From the NCBI GenBank assembly GCA_964537965.1, contig CAZIDB010000262.1, positions 1 through 6,261 on the forward strand: a DNA stretch of 6,261 nt. The letters run 5' to 3'. A model generated the notes under the pieces. It had not been told where the DNA came from and searched no databases. It saw only the letters and a list, made by a program, of their open reading frames with translations. Shown here piece by piece: positions 1-5,471 of this stretch. The position numbers and the translations under genes are program-made. Numbering within the stretch: position 1 is the first letter of the stretch; each line of letters begins with the position of its first letter. The DNA is from SURF-24 sp964537965. GTDB taxonomy: Bacteria > Bacteroidota > Ignavibacteria > Ignavibacteriales > SURF-24.

Positions 1-557
1 CCGACACCTACACCAATAGTCGTATAATCACCACTTCCATAATTTCTAATATTGTATCTTAGAAATGGTTCAACCGCTACGCTTGATGATAGAAATATTT
101 CCGAACCAATTGTAGCATTAAATATTCTGCTTTCAGATTTATTGTCACCGCTTAATTGGTTAGTCGAATAAATAAATCCCAATTCAACAAATGGGAAAAA
201 TTTTCCCGCATCAAAATAATAACGAATGGTTGGACCGATGGAATAATTTCTACCATAATATTTATAGGTTTGGGCATCATAATATGGTGTTGCTTTAACA
301 TCCTCCTTATTTTCATAGTAAATAAAACCAATTGTTCCGCCAACCTCAAGGTTATCCGTTATCAGATAAGCAAGAGATGGACTAAAAGAAAAACGCGTAC
401 TTGATTCATCATAACGATCTGTCTCTGAACTACCGGTAGAAAAGGTAATACTGCCGCCGAGCTTATACATTCCATGCATAATCTTACCCTGGGCAAAGTA
501 ATTGGAAGAGACAAACAAAGAAATCAGAACAATGAAAATTACAGATAGTTTTTTCAT
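1..557 (-). CDS. Outer-membrane beta-barrel protein, C-terminus cut by window edge
   Basis: The reading frame from the ATG at 557-555 stays open to base 1, giving 185 visible codons and no stop. The protein begins with a typical Sec signal peptide: MKK, then a hydrophobic stretch to about residue 19, then NYFAQG, with likely cleavage after Ala22. The mature part is made of short segments rich in Gly, Tyr and Phe with alternating polar and hydrophobic residues (for example LGGSITFS, LEVGGTIGFIYY, YSIGPTIRYYF, FVELGFIYS, TIGVGVG). This is the pattern of a small OmpX/OmpW-like 8-stranded barrel, and the visible strands suggest the end lies only a few residues beyond the window. A ribosome binding site (AGGGGA, complement of 565-570) lies 7 bases before the start. 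It is divergent from the S46 peptidase gene. The fold assignment is by pattern only; no specific transport or adhesion role can be named. Confidence 0.8.
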   Translation of the reverse strand, partial: MKKLSVIFIVLISLFVSSNYFAQGKIMHGMYKLGGSITFSTGSSETDRYDESSTRFSFSPSLAYLITDNLEVGGTIGFIYYENKEDVKATPYYDAQTYKYYGRNYSIGPTIRYYFDAGKFFPFVELGFIYSTNQLSGDNKSESRIFNATIGSEIFLSSSVAVEPFLRYNIRNYGSGDYTTIGVGV

Positions 558-564
558 GGCAAGA

Positions 565-570
565 TCCCCT
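565..570 (-). promoter_or_regulatory. Ribosome binding site of the partial OMP gene
   Basis: Read on the minus strand this is AGGGGA, 7 bases upstream of the ATG at 557. It supports that start and shows that Shine-Dalgarno-type initiation is used in this genome. Confidence 0.55.
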
Positions 571-718
571 TATTTAGTTTTAAAAGAAATGCACAGATGA
601 AAAATCATGGAATTAAAAATAAGAGTCAAGAATAAAATACATATACAAAGCGGTAAACTTATTCCGTATTCAACACGAAGTAAATTCATCTGCATTTTTA
701 TTTTCGGTATTATTTCTA

Positions 719-751
719 TTTGACCTTAATGCATTTACTAAAGTATCTTTG
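719..751 (+). promoter_or_regulatory. Candidate promoter of the S46 peptidase gene
   Basis: TTTG at 719-722 is followed after 21 bases by TATCTTTG at 744-751, an exact match to the Bacteroidota-type -7 consensus TAnnTTTG. The same bases can also be read as a sigma70-like pair: TTGACC (720-725), an 18-base spacer and TATCTT (744-749). Either reading would place the transcript start near 757, leaving a leader of roughly 28 bases before the ATG at 785. It is the best promoter match I found in the window, but it is a consensus match only. Confidence 0.45.
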
Positions 752-784
752 TAAAAAAGATAACAACAATAAAGCGGATACAGA

Positions 785-2929
785 ATGAAACCTCGCAGAA
801 TCTTATTCATTTTAATTGCTTTAACCGGCAGTATTTTATTTTCCAATTGTGCTACTTCAATGCAAACGGAATCCTTAAGGATTAATCCCGATACTGTAAA
901 ATCAAGTATGCTTGATATGGGCAAGATGTGGACGTTTGATAATCCACCCGTTGGGTATTTTGAAAAAGAATATGATTTTAAACCAACAAAAGAATGGCTA
1001 GATAAGGCGAGAACTTCTGCTTTAAGGTTCGGTGGCGGCTGTACTGCATCTTTCGTTTCGGAAGACGGGTTAATAATGACTAACCATCATTGCGGGCGTG
1101 GTGATATGCTGCGAGTACAGAAAGAGAACGAGGATTTATTCCGCGATGGTTTTGTTGCTAATACTCCTGAAGAAGAAAGACTTGTACCGGATTTGTTTGT
1201 TGAGCAGTTAATGCTTATTGAAGATGTAACGGATGAAATTAATGCTGCTATTGAGAAAGGAACAGATGATGTTCAGAAAGTTGAGTTAAAAAAATTAAAG
1301 ATGACCGAGCTGGAAAAATCATTTTCGCAGAAGACCGGTTTGCAGTGTGTAATTACACCGCTATACAACGGAGGGAAATATTCACTGTACGGTTATAAAA
1401 GATACAACAACATAAAACTTGTAATGGCGCCTGAGTTTAATATTGCCTCCACAGGATGGGATTATGATAACTTCACTTACCCCAGATATGAACTTGATTT
1501 CATGTTCTTCCGCGCTTATGACGACAGCGGCAGACCTGCCAAGACAAAGGATTATTTTAAATTTAATACTGAAGGTGCTGAAGAAGGCGAATTAATTTTC
1601 GTGGTGGGCAACCCCGGCAGAACCGGCAGACTTCAGACAATGGCACAGCTTGAATATAAACGTGACTACCAGTACCCAATGCTTGCCGGCTTGCTTAAAA
1701 ATATTTATTCAGTATACTTTGAGTTGTTTAACAAATATCCCCAGAGAGAATCTGAACTTCTCAATATGCTTATGTCGGTTGGTAATTCTAAAAAAGTTTA
1801 TGAGGGCACCCTGATTGAACTTAACAACGATTACCTGATTGCTAAGAAAAAAGATTTTGAAAAAACTTTCAGGCAGAAGGTAAATGAAAATCCTAAGCTC
1901 ACTTCTAAATACGGAGAGATCTGGGATGAAATTTCCGACTCAAGAAATGAAATGAAGAAAATTGTTCATGAACTAGAGGCCTACAATGTAAGCTCATTCA
2001 GGTCATCAATATACTTTATACTTGCCTCACGAATAATAAAACTTGCCGAGCAGATGAAACTTCCGGAAAGCCAGAGAGAAACCAGGTTTAAAGGAAATAT
2101 AGATTCGCTTGCAAACATATTATTCCCGAATAAGTTTGATACTGAACTTAACACAAAATTGTTAGCTGTATATCTTAAGCATATCAGGTTAAATCTTGGC
2201 AGTGATAACAATCTTGTGAAGGAGCTTACCGGCGGCCGTAATGATAATGATGCTGTTGAATATATACTTGGTAAATCCCGGCTTACTTCAAAGGATAAAT
2301 TAACGGCATTTGTAAAAGAAGGTCCTGACGCAATTTTAACTTCAGATGATCCTTTCATAAAATATGTTTTAAATACAAGGGACAAGCTTACTGAACTTCA
2401 GAATAAAGCTAATGAATTAAATTCCGGAGAGCAGTTAAATAACCAACTTCTTGGAGAAGCTTTGTTTGATGTATTCGGGCAATCGATGCCGCCTGATGCA
2501 ACATTTACCTTAAGAATTTCCGATGGTGTAATTAAAGGTTATGAATACAATGGAACACTTGCCCCTGCTAAGACAACATATTACGGAATGTATGACAGGT
2601 ATTTTTCCTTTAACGGGAAATACCCCTGGACGTTACCAAAGCGCTGGCAAAAACCTGATCAGGAATTGAATCTTGAATACCCTCTTAACTTTGCCTCAAC
2701 AAATGATATTATCGGTGGTAATTCAGGCAGTGCCGCAATAAATAAGAATCTTGAGGTAATCGGGCTGGTATTCGATGGTAATATGGAAAGCCATGCGGGT
2801 GATTTCATTTTTGATCCTGCAAACAACCGGACAGTAGCAATTGACAGTAAAGGTTTGCTCGAAGCAATATCTGATGTTTATAAAGCGAAAAGATTAAAGG
2901 GAGAACTTATGAAAGGAAAGATTGAATAA
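785..2929 (+). CDS. S46 family dipeptidyl-peptidase (DPP7-like), probable lipoprotein
   Basis: This 714-residue protein is full length for peptidase family S46, chymotrypsin-fold serine exopeptidases that release dipeptides from the N-terminus of peptides outside the cytoplasm. The triad is visible: His102 in TNHHC (100-103), Asp238 in the segment TYPRYELDF (231-239) and Ser647 in GGNSGS. Cys86 (GGGCT) and Cys103 are placed like the disulfide next to the catalytic His. The middle, roughly residues 290-560, is helix-rich and charged, matching the alpha-helical cap domain of the family. Gly665 in FDGN, 18 residues after the serine, corresponds to the position that is Gly in DPP7 and Arg in DPP11, so non-acidic (hydrophobic) P1 residues are the likely preference. 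The N-terminus ends its hydrophobic stretch at LFSNC; Cys22 could be a lipidated residue, although Asn at -1 is not the commonest lipobox. No strong ribosome binding site precedes the ATG. It is probably monocistronic, facing hicA tail to tail. Confidence 0.95.
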   Translation: MKPRRILFILIALTGSILFSNCATSMQTESLRINPDTVKSSMLDMGKMWTFDNPPVGYFEKEYDFKPTKEWLDKARTSALRFGGGCTASFVSEDGLIMTNHHCGRGDMLRVQKENEDLFRDGFVANTPEEERLVPDLFVEQLMLIEDVTDEINAAIEKGTDDVQKVELKKLKMTELEKSFSQKTGLQCVITPLYNGGKYSLYGYKRYNNIKLVMAPEFNIASTGWDYDNFTYPRYELDFMFFRAYDDSGRPAKTKDYFKFNTEGAEEGELIFVVGNPGRTGRLQTMAQLEYKRDYQYPMLAGLLKNIYSVYFELFNKYPQRESELLNMLMSVGNSKKVYEGTLIELNNDYLIAKKKDFEKTFRQKVNENPKLTSKYGEIWDEISDSRNEMKKIVHELEAYNVSSFRSSIYFILASRIIKLAEQMKLPESQRETRFKGNIDSLANILFPNKFDTELNTKLLAVYLKHIRLNLGSDNNLVKELTGGRNDNDAVEYILGKSRLTSKDKLTAFVKEGPDAILTSDDPFIKYVLNTRDKLTELQNKANELNSGEQLNNQLLGEALFDVFGQSMPPDATFTLRISDGVIKGYEYNGTLAPAKTTYYGMYDRYFSFNGKYPWTLPKRWQKPDQELNLEYPLNFASTNDIIGGNSGSAAINKNLEVIGLVFDGNMESHAGDFIFDPANNRTVAIDSKGLLEAISDVYKAKRLKGELMKGKIE

Positions 2930-2934
2930 TTTTT

Positions 2935-2963
2935 TTCAGACTCCTGAAGTAAATTATTTTTTA
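2935..2963 (+). terminator. Weak candidate terminator after the S46 gene
   Basis: TTCAG (2935-2939), a 4-base loop and CTGAA (2944-2948) form a 5-bp stem, followed after a short gap by a T-rich tract (2953-2963). It begins 5 bases after the S46 stop codon and lies between two converging genes. The stem is short and the T run is not immediately adjacent. On the minus strand the stem is followed by A residues, so it would not serve hicA. Confidence 0.25.
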
Positions 2964-3178
2964 TTTAACAAGGCCTCAAATTCTCGGAGGGATATATTCA
3001 ATTGTTTTAATATACTCCTGAATGTTCCGTAAGGTATTTCTTTTTTATTCATTGGTAAAATAACGACGCTACCGGATTCATTTTTGAATTTACCATGAGA
3101 ACCTTTCTGTGCTCTGTGGTAAAAACCAATCCTTGCTAAAACTAATTCAATCTCTTTTGATGAATAGAGTTTAGGCAT
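2954..3178 (-). CDS. hicA: HicA-family toxin (mRNA interferase)
   Basis: This 74-residue protein has the full HicA/YcfA pattern: an N-terminal helix (SSKEIELVLARIGF, about 6-19), the catalytic-His block QKGSHGKF with His28, a short beta segment (SVVILP, 37-42) and the hallmark KKEIPYGTFRSILKQ (45-59), ending in a final helix. HicA proteins have a double-stranded-RNA-binding-like fold and cleave mRNA, blocking translation until bound by HicB. The length is normal for the family and the catalytic His is present, so the toxin looks intact. Its ATG lies inside the end of hicB: the 8 bases at 3171-3178 hold both the hicA start and the hicB stop (ATGCCTAA). Translation is therefore probably coupled to the antitoxin. 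Gene order is antitoxin first, opposite to Escherichia coli hicAB but common for HicBA pairs. The toxic activity is inferred from family membership. Confidence 0.9.
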   Translation of the reverse strand: MPKLYSSKEIELVLARIGFYHRAQKGSHGKFKNESGSVVILPMNKKEIPYGTFRSILKQLNISLREFEALLNKK

Positions 3179-3377
3179 TAATATTATCTCTGCCTAAAAT
3201 AACAGATTTTATTTCCGGTAACTGAAAGTTTTCCCCTTCATAATATAATTCAACAGCTTCTTTAAGATTATCAATTGCTTCCTGCAATGTTTCTCCGAAA
3301 GAGGAAACTTCGACATTCAGACATCTGGCAACATAATATTTCTCTTCCTGCCATACCACATAATTAATCTCTTTCAT
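3171..3377 (-). CDS. hicB: HicB-family antitoxin, short form without DNA-binding domain
   Basis: This 68-residue protein carries the partial RNase-H-like HicB core: a beta strand and turn (NYVVWQEEKYYVARCLN, 5-21), the segment SSFGETLQEAIDNLKEAVELYYE (25-47) with the typical G-(D/E)-T-x-x-E-A-x-x-N-x-x-E-A pattern, and a C-terminal strand (PEIKSVIL, 54-61). HicB binds and neutralises HicA. Longer HicB proteins add a C-terminal ribbon-helix-helix or HTH domain that represses the operon; here the chain stops right after the core, so that domain is absent. A ribosome binding site (GAGGA, complement of 3383-3387) precedes the ATG at 3377. The stop overlaps the hicA start. Only 28 bases separate it from the OMP gene upstream, so it could be read from that transcript or from a promoter inside the end of that gene. 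Confidence 0.88.
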   Translation of the reverse strand: MKEINYVVWQEEKYYVARCLNVEVSSFGETLQEAIDNLKEAVELYYEGENFQLPEIKSVILGRDNINA

Positions 3378-3382
3378 TTATA

Positions 3383-3387
3383 TCCTC
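3383..3387 (-). promoter_or_regulatory. Ribosome binding site of hicB
   Basis: Read on the minus strand this is GAGGA, 5 bases before the hicB ATG at 3377. It supports the start and shows that hicB has its own initiation site even if it is transcribed with the upstream genes. Confidence 0.55.
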
Positions 3388-3405
3388 ATAATATTTTTTA
3401 GCTTA

Positions 3406-3951
3406 TTAAAAGAAATACTGCAATTGAAAATTGACCGTTGTATACCGGGCAGTTGTGTTCGTAAATGTGGTTCCGTATTCAACGCCAAGACCGGAGGCAA
3501 ATCCGGATTTTTCACCGTACCGGAAATCCAATCCAATTAAAAGCGAAAACATCACTCCGATATCATTCGCATTAACGTCGCTATATGTTCTGTCATTTAG
3601 ATACAGCGGGCCGAGTGATTCTTCTAAGTATCCTATTTTACCAAGCGGTTGTTTCAGAATACCGCAAATGTAAACTCCTTTAATAAAAGGATAATATTTA
3701 CCGCGCAATCCCTGTGGTAAAAAAGCTTCGAACCTGCGGGCATAAAGTAAACCCAAACGTAATGGAATACCCTGCGTAACGGTTGGCAGAACATCAACAA
3801 ATAATTCTGCGGCCACACTTGTTTGCGAAGGCAGGTTACCGCTAATTGTACCAGGCCCTAATTTTAAACCAACACTAATTTCATCAATCTGAGGAAATAC
3901 AGATGGACTAATAAATAACAGTATTAAAACAAGGAAAATTTTTTTAGACAT
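3406..3951 (-). CDS. Small outer-membrane beta-barrel protein, hypothetical
   Basis: This 181-residue protein has an N-terminal signal peptide: MSKK, a hydrophobic core IFLVLILLFI, then SPSVFPQ, with cleavage probably around residues 20-22. The mature chain has alternating, Gly- and aromatic-rich strand-like segments (ISVGLKLGPG, SVAAELFVDVLP, PLRLGLLYARRF, DIGVMFSLLIGLDFRYG, SGFASGLGVEYG). It ends in QLQYFF, and the terminal Phe is the signature recognised by the BAM outer-membrane assembly machinery. It looks like an 8- to 10-stranded barrel; I do not recognise a named family. The ATG at 3951 lies inside the last codons of the PspC-domain gene: the 8 bases 3944-3951 (ATGTCTAA) hold both start and stop, so the two are very probably co-translated. 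No hairpin with a U run follows the gene before hicB begins 28 bases later. Confidence 0.8.
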   Translation of the reverse strand: MSKKIFLVLILLFISPSVFPQIDEISVGLKLGPGTISGNLPSQTSVAAELFVDVLPTVTQGIPLRLGLLYARRFEAFLPQGLRGKYYPFIKGVYICGILKQPLGKIGYLEESLGPLYLNDRTYSDVNANDIGVMFSLLIGLDFRYGEKSGFASGLGVEYGTTFTNTTARYTTVNFQLQYFF

Positions 3952-4135
3952 TATCTTCTTCCGGAATAACTATCCATAGAATAATATAAACAAGTATACC
4001 GGGAAATGCTGCGCTAACCAAAGATAAAATTACATATCCTACTCTTACAATAGTGGGATCTATCCCGAGGTACTCTCCTATTCCTCCGCAAACACCAGCA
4101 ATCATTTTATTTTTGGAACGTCTTAGTTTTTTCAT
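3944..4135 (-). CDS. PspC-domain small membrane protein
   Basis: This 63-residue protein is essentially one PspC domain. It begins with a basic start (MKKLRRSKNK), then MIAGVCGGIGEYLGIDPTIVR (11-31), which holds the family's GVCGG and G-I-D-P-T motifs. A hydrophobic region (about 32-58, with Pro45-Gly46 near its middle) ends in WIVIPEE, matching the family's end-of-domain pattern. PspC in enterobacteria is an inner-membrane component of the phage-shock envelope-stress response, but stand-alone short PspC-domain proteins are common in Bacteroidota-like genomes and usually lack pspA/pspF neighbours, as here. A strong ribosome binding site (GGAGGA) precedes the ATG. The end overlaps the start of the OMP gene by 8 bases, and it heads the minus-strand cluster. 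A role in envelope integrity or stress sensing is inferred. Confidence 0.88.
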   Translation of the reverse strand: MKKLRRSKNKMIAGVCGGIGEYLGIDPTIVRVGYVILSLVSAAFPGILVYIILWIVIPEEDNV

Positions 4136-4138
4136 TAT

Positions 4139-4144
4139 TCCTCC
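4139..4144 (-). promoter_or_regulatory. Strong ribosome binding site of the PspC-domain gene
   Basis: Read on the minus strand this is GGAGGA, 3 bases before the ATG at 4135 (GGAGGAATAATG). It is the closest to a canonical Shine-Dalgarno sequence in the window and fixes the start of the minus-strand cluster. Confidence 0.65.
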
Positions 4145-4198
4145 GTTACCTTAAGAATTAATTAAAATGAACTTTAAGGAAATGTTTTTCCGATGATT

Positions 4199-4227
4199 AA
4201 TTTACCGTTGCTAAGATAAGCAATCAA
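4199..4227 (-). promoter_or_regulatory. Weak candidate promoter for the pspC/OMP/hicBA cluster
   Basis: Read on the minus strand, TTGATT (complement of 4222-4227) is followed after 17 bases by TAAATT (complement of 4199-4204), each matching 4 of 6 sigma70 consensus positions. The region is very AT-rich, so such matches arise easily. I found no TAnnTTTG-type element on this strand here. Confidence 0.2.
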
Positions 4228-4247
4228 GCTATTTTTTTAAAAGATTA

Positions 4248-4276
4248 TTGCGTGTAATTTTTCATTTCACTATACT
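4248..4276 (+). promoter_or_regulatory. Candidate promoter of the first ROK gene
   Basis: TTGCGT (4248-4253), a 17-base spacer and TATACT (4271-4276) give a sigma70-like arrangement with ideal spacing and a 5-of-6 match at -10. It lies 33 bases upstream of the TTG start at 4310, in the intergenic region shared with the divergent pspC gene. The -35 matches at only 3 positions, and the primary sigma preference of this organism is unknown. Confidence 0.35.
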
Positions 4277-4300
4277 TCTTTCAAATGTGAAAAGAACTTT

Positions 4301-4304
4301 GGAG
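4301..4304 (+). promoter_or_regulatory. Ribosome binding site deciding a TTG start
   Basis: GGAG at 4301-4304 lies 5 bases before the TTG at 4310. It supports TTG as the initiation codon; the next in-frame ATG (codon 20) has no comparable site and would remove the first beta strand of the fold. Confidence 0.55.
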
Positions 4305-4309
4305 TATTT

Positions 4310-5263
4310 TTGGCAGTAATAACAATTGACTTAACAAGTATAAGCGTTACGAGTGCAGTTATCAGTATGGCAGGCAAGGTAATGAAGAAGGAATCTCTTT
4401 CAATTGAAGGAAAGCAAGGCGAACAAGTTAGTTTACTTATACAGAGCCAGATAAAAAAATTACTTTCTCTATTTGAAAATGAGCCAATTCAAATTAAAGC
4501 TGTCGGTGTTTCTGTTCCGGGAATTTGTTATTCAAAAACAGGATTGGTATGGGCACCTAACATTCCTGGTTGGGATAGTTATCCTTTGCTGCAGGATATA
4601 AGTTACTTGCTGCGCGGAAAAAATATACGTATTAAAATTGATAACAACCGTACCTGCTGCATTCTTGGCGAACACTGGCAGGGTGCGGCAAAAGAAACAA
4701 AGAATGCCGTTTATCTTGCAGTCGGAAGCGGTATAGGGGCAGGCATTTTAATCGATGGAAAAATTCTTCATGGTTTTAATGATGCCGTTGGTGCAATCGG
4801 CTGGTTTGCAGTTGACAGAAGTTATAAAGAATCTTACGGTGAAAAAGGCTGCCTTGAATCATTAGCCTCCGGTAAAGGAATTATTTCAAGAGTTAAAGAA
4901 GCGTTGAATATAACTGATGATTACTCGGGGTACTTTAAGGATATAAAAATTCAAAATCTTGTTATTGGAGATGTGTTTGATGCATACAAACAAAAAGATC
5001 CGATTGCGCAAAAAATAATAAGAGAGTCAGTTGAACTTTGGGGAATTACTGCGGCAAACATTATAAGTGCGTTCAACCCGGAAATATTAATTTTTGGCGG
5101 CGGTGTTTTTGGCCCCGGAATATTTTTTATTGATGAAATAAAAAGCGAAGCTAAAAAGTGGGCGCAGCCGCTTAGTATTGATAAAGTAAAATTCTCGCCC
5201 TCACAACTTGGAAATAATGCCGGACTGTTTGGCGCCGGTCATCTTGCATTAGGCAGATTTTAA
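4310..5263 (+). CDS. ROK-family protein, probable pseudokinase
   Basis: This 317-residue protein is full length for a ROK (repressor/ORF/kinase) sugar kinase. The family landmarks are present in order: GVSVPGICY (66-74), WAPNIPGW (81-88), ILGE (118-121), LAVGSGIGAGILIDG (136-150), GCLESLASG (180-188), and a C-terminal NPEILIFGGGVFGPG (256-270) with LGNNAGLFGAG (300-310). Two key sites are altered. The N-terminal phosphate-binding motif, normally DxGGTK, reads DLTSIS (7-12). The catalytic base Asp, in the family's N-D-A-N region, aligns to Asn113 in IDNNRT. The sugar/zinc motif GEIGH reads GAIGW (161-165), and only Cys181 of the zinc cysteines remains. It has no N-terminal HTH, so it is not a ROK repressor of the NagC/Mlc type. 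The TTG start is chosen from GGAG at 4301 and because it aligns exactly with the ATG of the paralogue downstream. The frame is intact, so this is a maintained gene, probably non-catalytic and perhaps a regulatory or partner subunit. Confidence 0.85.
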   Translation: MAVITIDLTSISVTSAVISMAGKVMKKESLSIEGKQGEQVSLLIQSQIKKLLSLFENEPIQIKAVGVSVPGICYSKTGLVWAPNIPGWDSYPLLQDISYLLRGKNIRIKIDNNRTCCILGEHWQGAAKETKNAVYLAVGSGIGAGILIDGKILHGFNDAVGAIGWFAVDRSYKESYGEKGCLESLASGKGIISRVKEALNITDDYSGYFKDIKIQNLVIGDVFDAYKQKDPIAQKIIRESVELWGITAANIISAFNPEILIFGGGVFGPGIFFIDEIKSEAKKWAQPLSIDKVKFSPSQLGNNAGLFGAGHLALGRF

Positions 5264-5375
5264 TTTACCGGTTTTAATTGAATAGCTTTTCCCCAAATGA
5301 GTCTGGGATCAATCGCTTAATCATATCTGAACCAATAAAACAAATTGTTCTGATAAAACTTTCCTTGTAAAAGTC

Positions 5376-5399
5376 AATCTTTTTTTTTAAGATTTTTTT
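5376..5399 (+). terminator. Weak AT-rich hairpin with T run between the two ROK genes
   Basis: AATCTT (5376-5381) and AAGATT (5389-5394) form a 6-bp stem around a 7-T loop, followed by TTTTT (5395-5399). It lies about 110 bases after the first ROK stop. The stem has only one G-C pair, so termination would be inefficient; the homopolymer T content makes chance formation likely. Confidence 0.22.
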
Positions 5400-5403
5400 C
5401 CTC

Positions 5404-5434
5404 TTGCAATGCTCTTTCCCTTAATCTAAGTTGA
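5404..5434 (+). promoter_or_regulatory. Possible promoter of the second ROK gene
   Basis: TTG (5404-5406), 20 bases, then TAAGTTGA (5427-5434) resembles the TAnnTTTG-type element with one T missing. It lies about 38 bases before the ATG at 5472. With the 208-base gap between the paralogues it hints that the second gene can be transcribed on its own. The match is imperfect. Confidence 0.2.
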
Positions 5435-5471
5435 GGATGTAATTTAACAATAAAAACAATTCAGAGTTTTT

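Noticed and set aside
152..404. Open frames of 65 and 82 codons at the left edge, one on each strand
   Set aside because: Both overlap the partial outer-membrane gene, whose frame has a signal peptide, a ribosome binding site and consistent strand pattern.
670..924. Minus-strand open frame of 84 codons overlapping the start of the S46 gene
   Set aside because: It covers the promoter candidate and the coding start of a strongly supported gene, has no recognisable domain and lacks a convincing ribosome binding site.
1981..2385. Minus-strand open frame of 134 codons inside the S46 gene
   Set aside because: It is fully antisense to the helical domain of a well-supported peptidase and its translation shows no family pattern; a shadow of the real gene.
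3421..3433. Small inverted repeat CAATT-GAA-AATTG upstream of hicB as an operator
   Set aside because: Only 5-bp AT-rich arms, located in the last codons of the OMP gene, and the adjacent HicB lacks a DNA-binding domain; too weak to call.
662..3483. A 13-base direct match (TTCCGTATTCAAC) at 662-674 and 3471-3483
   Set aside because: One copy is intergenic and one is within the OMP coding sequence, the match does not extend, and about one such match is expected by chance in a window of this size.
3431..3673. Plus-strand open frame of 80 codons antisense to the beta-barrel gene
   Set aside because: The opposite strand has a signal peptide, beta-strand pattern and C-terminal Phe; this frame has none of these.
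4325..4345. Loss of DxGGTK in the first ROK gene explained by a local frameshift or sequencing error
   Set aside because: Flanking residues stay aligned with the paralogue on both sides in the same frame (V-I-x-x-D-L before, S-x-A-x after), and neither alternative frame encodes a GGT motif here.
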